From Phycisphaerales bacterium UBA2421 (lineage in GTDB: Bacteria > Planctomycetota > Phycisphaerae > Tepidisphaerales > Tepidisphaeraceae): a DNA stretch of 38,789 bases. The position numbers and the translations under genes were made by a program. Under the pieces are notes generated by a model. It was not told the DNA's origin and searched no databases. It saw nothing but the letters and a program-made list of their open reading frames with translations. Positions 26,778-35,759 of this stretch are shown here, piece by piece. The DNA lies in assembly GCA_002343075.1 (NCBI GenBank), contig DDRH01000039.1, forward strand, positions 18,068 through 56,856. Direction: 5' to 3'. Position 1 is the stretch's first letter; every line of letters begins with the position of its first letter.

Positions 26778-29700
26778 ATGAAACGCCGAAACTTGTCTTC
26801 CCGCCGGTCTGCGGTTGTTGATTCTTACAAAGCCGTTTGCGAAGTGCTCGAGCAACGACGGTTGCTCTGCGCCGCTGGCCACGCGCCAGTTGAAATGGAG
26901 ATCGCTCCGCAATATCAGCGGCCGATGACTGAAGGCGGGCCGGAAGTGGACACTGGGGGGATCGTCTGGGTCAACCGCGGGACGACCGACAATTTCGGCG
27001 TGTATGGCGCGCAAGCGGCCGCAGCGCGCAACGTCGTCGATGCTGCATTCTTCTTCTGGAACCGCGTGATTACCAACCTGAATCAGGACGGCGGCAACAG
27101 CCAGCTGGATGTCACGCTTACCGCAACGGCGCGCGGGTCGGGTGTCGGCGGTGGTGGGGGCGTTTCGACGTTGCTGGGCAATAAGCCTCGAACCGGCGCG
27201 GTGACCATCGGCGGCGGGATCGATGCGGACGGAAACGGAACGGTTGGCGACGCCGAGGGTTTCTACCTCGACCCCGCGCCCTACGATTTCTCCGAGTTCA
27301 AAGGAGGCATCATTAACGCCTTCACGGGCAACGCGACTCCCGGCAGCGCCGCTGTTAACGGCTTCGACATGTTCAGCCTCGTCGCGGCCGAGATTCAGCA
27401 CGCGCTCGGGATCACGTCAACCGGTGGAAATGGCATCGCGTGGCGGCAGGATCCGAACGATTACCTGCGCCTCACGACCGCCGACGACAACACCGACACG
27501 CCTGGCGATCTGTGGGTGTTTAAGTCGCCGACGGTGAAGGTTCTGTTGACCAGCAACAACGGCGGTCCCGGTGGGGCGAGTCGCGATGTGGCCGTTCACT
27601 CAGCCGACCCCGCCAACAGCCTTGTCTACGAAGGCGATACTTACACAGGCGTGATCGACACCGGCGGCGCGACGTACCAGCCTGCGCGCCGAAACCTGCC
27701 CAGCTACAACGCTGCGCGAATGCTCGGCGATATCTACGGTTACACGATCAATCCGCCGCAAGACTCTGGTCAATGCTTCTACGCCGTGCCCGACCCCGCC
27801 AGCGGGAGCATTCATGTGCGCAACCCCAGCCTTGTCAGTTCCGACCGGATGGAGATGCGCGCCACCAGCGGTGGAGTATTCATCACGCTCGATATCGGCG
27901 ACGACGTCGCCGGAACCAACATGGATGGTCCGTTCGTCTGCCAGTTCCCGCGCGCACCGTACAACGGGGTGCTGATGGAAGGCGGCGGCGGCAATGACTT
28001 TCTGCGCACCGATGGAAACGACGGCGTCTCTGTCACCATGCGCGGCGGCAACGGCGACGATTTCCTGGATCTGAGCTTCATTCAGCGAAACCTCGACCTG
28101 ATCACCGGCGCCGTGGTGATTGAAGGTGGCAACAACTTCGATCGCATCTTTATCTACGACAACAACGACACCACCGGCGACACGTTCACCTTCGGCGACA
28201 TCGCCGGCGGCGGGACTTTTGATGTCAGCGGCACGTTCAATTCGATGACCTACAGCGGCTGCGAAGAAATCAACCCGACCACCGGAACCGGCGGAGATAC
28301 GCTGCAGCTTTTCGCGACGCCCGCTGGCTGCAAGATGCACATCAACAGCGTCGGCGGGGCGGAAGTGGTGAATGTGGGCATGGGCGTGGCCGGACCAGGC
28401 GCACAGCTTGTTCGCGGGGATGTTCACATCGAGAACACGCCGAATTTCACGACGCTCAACATCAATGACACAGGCAATTCCGTCCCGCGAACGCTCGGCA
28501 GCAACGGTTACACCTTCGGAACCGGCAACACGTTCGCGCACGTTTCCGGCGTGGCCGTGGGAACGGTTTTCTACAAGCTCGCCGATGTCAACAACATCAA
28601 TGTGATTGCTGGCAGCGGAAGCGATGTATTCCTCATTGCTGACACGCCGCGTGCCATCAACTACCACAACACCGGCGGTGCCGATGTCGTGCGCGTTGGC
28701 AACGCCGTCAATGGAACCGACACGATTCTTCAGAACGTCAATGTCAGTTCCGGCGGTTTTGTCATTCCGACGGTCATCGTCGACAACGCCGCCGGCGCGG
28801 CTCACACCAATACGACGCTTGGCGTTTCCGGCGGGACGATGAACGTCAACGGCATGACCGGCGGCGGGATCGTTACGTGCCCGACAACGTCGGCCGTTCA
28901 ACTTTTCGGCAGCAGCGGCAACGACATCATCACGCTCAACAACACCATCAACAACGGCCAAATCTTGGTCGACGCCGGCGGTGGGTCGGATGTCGTCAAC
29001 GTCGTCGGCGCGCGGGTCACCACGCTCACCGTCCGCGGCGGAACCGATGCCGCCAACGACTTTCTCGACATCTTCGATGCAACCATGCCGACCAACGTCG
29101 TCGGCGGAACCGTGTTCGCCGACCGCATCGTCCGCGATACCGCTGTGCCGCTCGACGTTTTCTACTCAGGCTTTTCGAGCGTCAACTGGAATCAGCAGAA
29201 CCAGCAGAACGCGATTGTGGTGCGCGGCATTTCCGCCGACATCGCTCCAAACTTTCAGTTCGCCATCATCGGAAACTCGGTCGACGATTTCCTCGAAGTA
29301 CACACGCAGGACGCCGCTGGCAATCCAACGATTCTCGGCAATCTGTCCTTCAGCGGAAATGGCGGGCCGGATGCCATTCAGGTCTTCGCCGGACCCACCG
29401 CGGAGAGTTTCCGATTCTATGATGCATTTGGCGGCGGGAGCACCGCGTATCTCGGCAGCAACGGGCCGCGTTGGATCGCGATCGCGGCGGGCGTCGAGAC
29501 CATTCAAGTCCACGGCGGAGCGCAAAACGATTCCTTCGCCGTCGAAAAGTATGCTCAAGGCGGTTCGCTCAGCCTCTTCGGCGGCGGCGGCAACGACACC
29601 TGCACCATCGGCAATGGCGATCTGTCGGCCGACCTCACCAGCGCTTCGGCGTTTACGTTCGATGGCCAGACCGGCACCAGCGATACCTTTGTGATTTCGA

Positions 29701-31076
29701 ACATCGCCACCACGACATCGTGGGACTACCGGCTTAGCACCGGTTCAGCGATCGCGCAGCGAGTATCCACCGCATACTCCTGGACAACCGGCTTGCAGGG
29801 CGTCGAGAAACAGATTGTCAACGCCGGCTCGGCGCGCGACTCGTTCGTGTTAGACTCGACCGCTGCGGGCGTGCAAAGCGAATTCAATGGCTTCGCCGGC
29901 AACGACGGGCTGCTCCTGGGGTTGACGGGCAACACGGTGAACAACATTCTCGGCCCGGTCGTGTACAACGGCGGTCAGGACGGCGGGAATATGGGCGTGT
30001 ACGACAGCGCCGACACGTCCGGCGATGTCGTTCATCTCGACGCCAACACCTTGGGCGCGTATGCCGGTGATACGCTGTTCGGTCCCGGCGGATCGCTCAC
30101 TTTTGCAGATGTTGTGAACTTCGGCGGGTTTCCCGCGATCTTCATTGACCTCGGCAGCGGCGCAGATGTTGTCTACGCCCAGCCGCACGTCAATGGGCGC
30201 ATCACGATCAACGCCAACAATCCAACGTCCGCGCCCGGCGACGTGCTGAACCTCGCCACCGCCGGACTGGTATCGCCGGTGATCAACGGCACGGCGGCTT
30301 CGGGCAGTCTCAACAGCAGCAATCGTCAAACTCTGGATTGGACCGGCTTTGAAGGTTCGATCACCACCGACAATGTCGCTCCCGCTTTTGCGGTTGCCAA
30401 CATCAACGTAATAGGCATTCCCGCCGGCGGCGGTCAGTTGAAGCAGACGGTGGACGTGGGCTTCTTCGAAAACGTCGGCGGATTGATCAATGTGAATTCG
30501 GTGCAATTCACCAACCTGACGACAGGACAGGTCATCCCCGCGAGCAACGCCGCGGTGCAATACAGTACCTTTTCAAACACCGCCAGCTTTTCGTTCCCCG
30601 GTTACCCCAACGGCGTGCTGCCCGACGGCAACTACACCGGCAGGGTGTTCGCCGGCCTGCCCGATTTCTTCGGCAACCCGCTCCCGGCTGATGCGACCTT
30701 CAGCTTCTACTTCCTCAACGCCGACGCCAACCGCGACCGCAGCGTGAACTTGGACGATTTCACCATCCTCGCGGCCAATTTCGGGCAGGTGGGTCGATTC
30801 TTCACCCAGGGTGACTTCAACTACGACGTCAGCGGCGCGGTGAATCTGGACGACTTCACCATCCTTGCAAGCCAGTTCGGCAAGACACTTCTAGCAGCGG
30901 GCGAATTGCCTCGGCGGGGGGGCGGCGTTGCTCGGGAGGACGACGTTGCAAGCTTCGCGGCGCGGGTGGGGCGGGCGTCCGCTTCAGAAATGCCCCACAG
31001 CGGGGTGACTGCGTCGATTTTGTCTGCCGAGGGCGACAATGCGTTTGTTCGGCTCTTCTCCGCTATTCCCCTGTGA
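26778..31076 (+). CDS. LEPR-XLL dockerin protein with degenerate metalloprotease-like domain
   Basis: A 1432-residue protein; AGAGGTG precedes ATG 26778. The basic leader is followed by EVLEQRRLLCA with Cys in the usual Ser place. Residues about 55-220 resemble a zincin-type metalloprotease module (helix NVVDAAFFFWNRVITNLN, strand LDVTLTATARG, FYLDPAPYDFSEFKGGIINA), but the site reads AAEIQHALG (203-211): Ala replaces the first His of HExxH, while Glu and the second His stay. The middle (about 380-1200) is a long beta-helix-like array with GGSGxD/GGNGDDF-type turns such as GGNGDDFLDLSF and GGGGNDTCTIGNGD. Then come an Ig-like module (LPDGNYTGRVF), the dockerin (about 1313-1374: DANRDRSVNLDDFTILAANF, then NYDVSGAVNLDDF) and a tail ending SAIPL. 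It is a paralogue of the next gene; probably surface-exposed and not proteolytic (inference). Confidence 0.85.
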   Translation: MKRRNLSSRRSAVVDSYKAVCEVLEQRRLLCAAGHAPVEMEIAPQYQRPMTEGGPEVDTGGIVWVNRGTTDNFGVYGAQAAAARNVVDAAFFFWNRVITNLNQDGGNSQLDVTLTATARGSGVGGGGGVSTLLGNKPRTGAVTIGGGIDADGNGTVGDAEGFYLDPAPYDFSEFKGGIINAFTGNATPGSAAVNGFDMFSLVAAEIQHALGITSTGGNGIAWRQDPNDYLRLTTADDNTDTPGDLWVFKSPTVKVLLTSNNGGPGGASRDVAVHSADPANSLVYEGDTYTGVIDTGGATYQPARRNLPSYNAARMLGDIYGYTINPPQDSGQCFYAVPDPASGSIHVRNPSLVSSDRMEMRATSGGVFITLDIGDDVAGTNMDGPFVCQFPRAPYNGVLMEGGGGNDFLRTDGNDGVSVTMRGGNGDDFLDLSFIQRNLDLITGAVVIEGGNNFDRIFIYDNNDTTGDTFTFGDIAGGGTFDVSGTFNSMTYSGCEEINPTTGTGGDTLQLFATPAGCKMHINSVGGAEVVNVGMGVAGPGAQLVRGDVHIENTPNFTTLNINDTGNSVPRTLGSNGYTFGTGNTFAHVSGVAVGTVFYKLADVNNINVIAGSGSDVFLIADTPRAINYHNTGGADVVRVGNAVNGTDTILQNVNVSSGGFVIPTVIVDNAAGAAHTNTTLGVSGGTMNVNGMTGGGIVTCPTTSAVQLFGSSGNDIITLNNTINNGQILVDAGGGSDVVNVVGARVTTLTVRGGTDAANDFLDIFDATMPTNVVGGTVFADRIVRDTAVPLDVFYSGFSSVNWNQQNQQNAIVVRGISADIAPNFQFAIIGNSVDDFLEVHTQDAAGNPTILGNLSFSGNGGPDAIQVFAGPTAESFRFYDAFGGGSTAYLGSNGPRWIAIAAGVETIQVHGGAQNDSFAVEKYAQGGSLSLFGGGGNDTCTIGNGDLSADLTSASAFTFDGQTGTSDTFVISNIATTTSWDYRLSTGSAIAQRVSTAYSWTTGLQGVEKQIVNAGSARDSFVLDSTAAGVQSEFNGFAGNDGLLLGLTGNTVNNILGPVVYNGGQDGGNMGVYDSADTSGDVVHLDANTLGAYAGDTLFGPGGSLTFADVVNFGGFPAIFIDLGSGADVVYAQPHVNGRITINANNPTSAPGDVLNLATAGLVSPVINGTAASGSLNSSNRQTLDWTGFEGSITTDNVAPAFAVANINVIGIPAGGGQLKQTVDVGFFENVGGLINVNSVQFTNLTTGQVIPASNAAVQYSTFSNTASFSFPGYPNGVLPDGNYTGRVFAGLPDFFGNPLPADATFSFYFLNADANRDRSVNLDDFTILAANFGQVGRFFTQGDFNYDVSGAVNLDDFTILASQFGKTLLAAGELPRRGGGVAREDDVASFAARVGRASASEMPHSGVTASILSAEGDNAFVRLFSAIPL

Positions 31077-31234
31077 TCGACCGCACAGCGGGACTTTCCA
31101 CCGGAGCCAGGAGCTACACGCCAAATTTTCTGTGGCCCCAATCAACTCAACCTGTCGCTATGCCATGATCGCGGGACTCTTAAGGTCCCCGGTCCATCGT
31201 AACAACAGGTTGAATGAAGTTGATTGGAGATGCC

Positions 31235-34200
31235 ATGAAAAACGCCAGCAAATCGCATCGAGAACGACATGCTCGACGGCACGCCGTGACCGAATCCGCA
31301 TCTTCCGCCACAGTCGAGGCGTTGGAAGGCCGCAGGTTGTTTTGTGCGTTACCTCACTTTTCTGCAGGTGTGATGTCGCAAGATCTGCGCTTGGAATCGG
31401 ACCGCGCGGAAGTCGGCTTTTACGATGAGATGAGCACCAACGCCGCCGGGCAGTTTCAGATTAACTGGACGAACCGTGGCGCGGATAACTTCGGCGTGTT
31501 CGGCGCCCGTGCTGAAGACGCGAGGAGAATCGTCGATACCGTTTTCGACATGTGGGAAAACATCATCGTCGATATGCACGATCAGGGAAACCGGAACTAC
31601 ATCAACGTTGATGTCTTCATGGCCAATGAAACGCCCGGTTTCGGGGGAGGGGCACGACTGCAGGAATGGCAGTTTGGCTTCCCTGTGCGGGGCGACATCG
31701 AACTCGGGGTCGGCACGGCCGGGCAGCCAGATTTAGGGTGGTTTCTCGATCCATCGCCGCAAGAGAGCAGCGAGTTTCAGGGGAACATCGTCAACGCGTT
31801 CGCCGGTGATGCGCAGGCCGGCTCACCGGCGTTCAACAAACCGGACTTTTTCACGGTCGTCAACTCCGAGATTATTCACTTGCTGGGAATCACCAGTCAG
31901 GGAAGCGTGCATTGGGTCGATCAACCGGTGGCCAACGGCACGGGGGTAGCCGACGGCAATGAGGGGGGCGGGATAGGCCAGCTTTATTACATCAAGAACG
32001 CCTCCATCAACCAACTACTCACCACCAACAACGGCGGCAGCGGCGGGACGGATACCGGCGAACCGCTGCACACGTCGCCCGGCGCCCACTTCGTTGAGGC
32101 CGCTGTCGGATGGGTGTATGGGAGCGAGGATGCCGGCAACGCCAGCTACGAAAACGGTCGCCGCTACCTGCCGCCCAACAACATCGCGCAACTCCTTAAC
32201 CACGGTTATGGGTACGAATATCGAGACCCAGAACTACAGGGCACGTTCTACTCCATGCGCCGGTTCGACGGCACGGTGAAGATTCGCGGCGGGGCCGGCA
32301 ACAGCAACGACATTATCGACGTCTACCGCGACTTCGCCACCAACGAGATAGTCGCAGCCATTGACGTGGGCATCGATGTGAACGGCACCGGTCCGACCGA
32401 TGCGTTTGTTTCGAGGTTCCCGGTGACGAGCGTCGCGTCGATCAATATCGAAGGCTTCGGGGGCGCGGATCGGGTGACGATCAACTCGAACATCGGCATC
32501 CCGGTCACTCTCGATCTGGGTGCTGGGGACGACCGTGTGGTCGTCCGGGGAAAGGGACTTGGAATCGGTGGGGCGGCCGTGGATGTCAACGTCGTCGGCA
32601 GCGACGATGGCGTCGACACCCTGGAACTGTTCAACGAGCGCACCGGCGACAACATCAATGTCGATTCCACGGGTCTGACCAGCACCGGCGGCTTCAACAT
32701 CGCCGCACTGGACAACTTCGAGCATCTGGTGATCAACACACACTTTGGACAGAACGACATTCGAATGGTGCGGGCCAACACCTTTCAGACCTTTACCGTG
32801 AACGCCAATCCGCAGGGCGGTGTGATTCACCTCAACGAACTCGCCGGCGCGCCGGTGCGCGTGAATGGTAGCAACCAGGCCGACACGCTGCGGCTTCGCT
32901 GGAGCGGCAACGGCTTCGTTTCGACCAATGTCCTGTTCTTTGGGAACAGCGGGGCGGACACGCTGGAACTGAGCAATGGCGACCTTGGGCGCGTCACCGG
33001 ACGGGTGGACTTCTCTCCCGGGCTGGGCCAGGACCAGATCATCTTCAACGATCAGAACAGCATCATCACCAGCGCGCAATACCAATTGGGGACCGACAGT
33101 TTCCGCGTCATTGATGCATTCACCGACTTGTTTCATACGTTTGGCGATACTGAGATCGTGCGGGTCCGCGGTGATTCGGGCGCCAACACATTCACGGTCG
33201 CCCCGGCAGCGCTCTATTCGGCGGACCTGGCCGGGAACAACGGCAACGATACATTCAACGGGGGCGGGTCGAACCGAGCGACCCTCCGGGGCGGAGAAGG
33301 CGATGACGACTTCCGCGTCGGTAACGGCGACGTCTCGCAGACGGCCGGTCTTGTCGATATGCAAGGCGAGGGGGGCAGCGACACCCTGACTATCGACGAC
33401 TCAGTCGGTACGAGCAACCTGCCGTGGACCATCAACGGCTTCACAGGCGACCCGGGGAATCAGCAGCGGGCTTTCCTGGGCATTTTCGAGTACGGGTACG
33501 CCGGCTTCGAGAACCTTCGCCTGCTCGGTTCGCCGCTGTCACAGAACTTCACGCTCAATGGAGGGTTCAATCAGGGCGTGGAGATAAACGCCGGCGGGGG
33601 CACTGATACGATCCTCCTTGACGATGTCGTCAACTACAATCGCGCGGACGGTGTTTCGCCCATCAGCATCGATGGTGGAAGCAGTCCGGCGGGTGGGCTG
33701 GACAAGCTCATCGTCAGCGACACCGGGACCACATTCGCCGGAGATTACTTCCTTCGTCAGCGCAACGTATTTCTGATCGATGAAAATTTCTTCGGGCACA
33801 GCATCGACTATGCTGCCATCGAGCACCTGCAGGTCTTCGCATCCGATGGCGCGACGAATCTAACCGTGCTCGGCACGTCACCTGATATCACGGGTCAAAC
33901 GTCCTTTTTTCTGGGCGGCGGAAATGACATTGCAACCGTATACACCCGCGACGAGTTCGGCAACCCATCGATCCTCAGCCCGATCGGCATTCTCGGCCAC
34001 GGCGGAAGCGACACCGTCACTTACCTCGACTCGCCCGCGCCTTTCGGTCCGGCGCTGACCGCCGGCGACTCGGATGGCCCGGAAGGCGTTCCCGGCGTCA
34101 ACTGGTCGATCGCCAGCGTTTCCGGTGGACCGTCCACGGTCATCAGTGGATTTGGTGCCAACGTCGGACTCGGTACCGACATAGAGGCTTTGAATTTCGT

Positions 34201-35716
34201 CGGCGGAGACGGGCCAGACAATATCGCCGTCAACGCCGCCATTCCGCTGGCAATCAACCTCAACGGTGGTGCGGGCGATGACGTGATCGACGTCGTCAAG
34301 ACCCCCGGTCCATTCCACGTCTCCGGCGGCGACGGCGGAGACATGTTGCAGCAGCGGTTCGACCTGGTGGCGTTCTTGCCCGACCGCGTCGCCGTTACCG
34401 ACAATTCGCTGGTGCATTACCGGCGCGCACAATTCGGCGGGCCGTTCCTTCCACTAATCGAGACGACCTACAGCCCGGACCTCGAAGCGATCAGCATCAG
34501 CAGCACCGCCAGCGCGGCGTTTCTCGAAGTCGTCAGCACACAGCCGGGGGCGCGGGTGTCGCTGGTCGGATCGGCAGGCGTGGACACGTTCTATGTCGGT
34601 TCCGCGGGTGTCGCCATCGGTGTGCCCGGCAACCCGGGCACCACGCAGAACATTCGCGGGCCCGTGTTCATCGAAGGCAGTGGGAACGATTCGCTGACCA
34701 TCAACGATGCCGCCGACACGGTCGGTCGATTTCTTCACGCGTTGCCATACAACGTCGGTGGCATCGCCGGTGATGACTTGTTCGGTGACGGTGGGTCGGC
34801 GTTCTTCTCGGGCGTCACCAGCGTCACCGTCAATCTCGGCAGCGGGGCGGACCTGGTCTACGCGCAACCGAATTCTGCGATGCCGGTAAACATCAACATG
34901 GGTGGCACACCCGACGATCTGTTCTTCGCGGCGCTGGCGGCGACGGTGAACCCCGTCATCACGCAGAACGGCGCCAACGGCAGCATCACCTGTGACAACT
35001 TGTTCCCCCTCGGATTTACCGGCATTGACAACGACATTGTGGTCGACGATCTCGCCCCGGTTCCGCAGGCCGCCGACTTTTTCTACGATCTCGCGCGCCA
35101 GACGCTGTCGTTTTCGTTCAGCGAAGACGTGTCGGCCACACTCAATCCCGGTTATGTCAGCCTGACCGACCTTGACACAGCCGAGATGATTTCGACGGGC
35201 TTGATGTCGCTCGCGTACGATCTCGAAACCCAGTCCGCTGCCGTGGAATTCCCTGGCTTGCCCAACGGCGCTTTGCCGGACGGCAACTATCGAGCGCAAC
35301 TGACCCCAGGCTATCTTGATGTTTTCGGCAACGAGGCCCTCGTCTCGATCGAGGTTGATTTCTTCACGCTTGCCGGCGACGCCAACCGCGATCGAAGCGT
35401 GAACCTCAATGACTTTACCATCCTCGCCGCCACCTTCGGCCAGACTGGCCGCGTTTTCAGTGAAGGCAATTTCGACTACGACCCCGCCGGCGCGGTGAAT
35501 CTCGATGACTTTACCATCCTCGCCAGCCAGTTCGGTGCGAGTCTTCCCGCGCCGGGCAGTTTGCCCCGCGGCGCGGCGGTGGCGACCGGTCTGCTGCCGT
35601 CAAGGTCGGTGGCTGCAGTGACAACTGCGCCGCTTCGGCCGGCGTCCCGGCTGGCTGGGGTTGATTTGCTGGCGGGGCAGCAAGTTTGGTCGAGTTGGTC
35701 GGATGTGCAGATTTAG
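31235..35716 (+). CDS. LEPR-XLL dockerin protein with degenerate metalloprotease-like domain (paralogue)
   Basis: A 1493-residue protein. ATG 31235 has GGAG five bases upstream and is preferred over ATG 31214. The leader is basic, then EALEGRRLFCA, again with Cys after the motif. Residues about 60-225 match the 26778 protein (NRGADNFGVFGARAEDARRI, FLDPSPQESSEFQGNIVNAF); the site is NSEIIHLLG (210-218), with Ser for the first His. A long beta-helix-like array follows (about 350-1280), with GGAGDDVID, GGEGDDDF and LGSGADLVYAQPN turns; the last is shared with the partner. Then an Ig-like module (LPDGNYRAQL), dockerin (about 1382-1442: DANRDRSVNLNDFTILAATF, then DYDPAGAVNLDDF) and a tail ending SDVQI. 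Length and order match the 26778 protein, showing an old duplication. Confidence 0.85.
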   Translation: MKNASKSHRERHARRHAVTESASSATVEALEGRRLFCALPHFSAGVMSQDLRLESDRAEVGFYDEMSTNAAGQFQINWTNRGADNFGVFGARAEDARRIVDTVFDMWENIIVDMHDQGNRNYINVDVFMANETPGFGGGARLQEWQFGFPVRGDIELGVGTAGQPDLGWFLDPSPQESSEFQGNIVNAFAGDAQAGSPAFNKPDFFTVVNSEIIHLLGITSQGSVHWVDQPVANGTGVADGNEGGGIGQLYYIKNASINQLLTTNNGGSGGTDTGEPLHTSPGAHFVEAAVGWVYGSEDAGNASYENGRRYLPPNNIAQLLNHGYGYEYRDPELQGTFYSMRRFDGTVKIRGGAGNSNDIIDVYRDFATNEIVAAIDVGIDVNGTGPTDAFVSRFPVTSVASINIEGFGGADRVTINSNIGIPVTLDLGAGDDRVVVRGKGLGIGGAAVDVNVVGSDDGVDTLELFNERTGDNINVDSTGLTSTGGFNIAALDNFEHLVINTHFGQNDIRMVRANTFQTFTVNANPQGGVIHLNELAGAPVRVNGSNQADTLRLRWSGNGFVSTNVLFFGNSGADTLELSNGDLGRVTGRVDFSPGLGQDQIIFNDQNSIITSAQYQLGTDSFRVIDAFTDLFHTFGDTEIVRVRGDSGANTFTVAPAALYSADLAGNNGNDTFNGGGSNRATLRGGEGDDDFRVGNGDVSQTAGLVDMQGEGGSDTLTIDDSVGTSNLPWTINGFTGDPGNQQRAFLGIFEYGYAGFENLRLLGSPLSQNFTLNGGFNQGVEINAGGGTDTILLDDVVNYNRADGVSPISIDGGSSPAGGLDKLIVSDTGTTFAGDYFLRQRNVFLIDENFFGHSIDYAAIEHLQVFASDGATNLTVLGTSPDITGQTSFFLGGGNDIATVYTRDEFGNPSILSPIGILGHGGSDTVTYLDSPAPFGPALTAGDSDGPEGVPGVNWSIASVSGGPSTVISGFGANVGLGTDIEALNFVGGDGPDNIAVNAAIPLAINLNGGAGDDVIDVVKTPGPFHVSGGDGGDMLQQRFDLVAFLPDRVAVTDNSLVHYRRAQFGGPFLPLIETTYSPDLEAISISSTASAAFLEVVSTQPGARVSLVGSAGVDTFYVGSAGVAIGVPGNPGTTQNIRGPVFIEGSGNDSLTINDAADTVGRFLHALPYNVGGIAGDDLFGDGGSAFFSGVTSVTVNLGSGADLVYAQPNSAMPVNINMGGTPDDLFFAALAATVNPVITQNGANGSITCDNLFPLGFTGIDNDIVVDDLAPVPQAADFFYDLARQTLSFSFSEDVSATLNPGYVSLTDLDTAEMISTGLMSLAYDLETQSAAVEFPGLPNGALPDGNYRAQLTPGYLDVFGNEALVSIEVDFFTLAGDANRDRSVNLNDFTILAATFGQTGRVFSEGNFDYDPAGAVNLDDFTILASQFGASLPAPGSLPRGAAVATGLLPSRSVAAVTTAPLRPASRLAGVDLLAGQQVWSSWSDVQI
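35471..35568 (+). repeat. 98-bp dockerin-coding repeat, copy 1
   Basis: This part of the 31235 gene is identical to 37053-37150 at 95 of 98 bases. It covers the second dockerin loop and the linker to LPR. The two host proteins are otherwise unrelated. Confidence 0.9.
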
Positions 35717-35759
35717 TTTCGAGCGCGAATTGTGTTAATCTGGCATCGGAGGATTTGCC

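Noticed and set aside
32234..33364. long minus-strand open frames opposite the large genes (for example 376 codons here, 439 codons at 8960-10279)
   Set aside because: They lie antisense to clearly coding frames with recognisable domains and result from the G+C-rich codon use of those genes.
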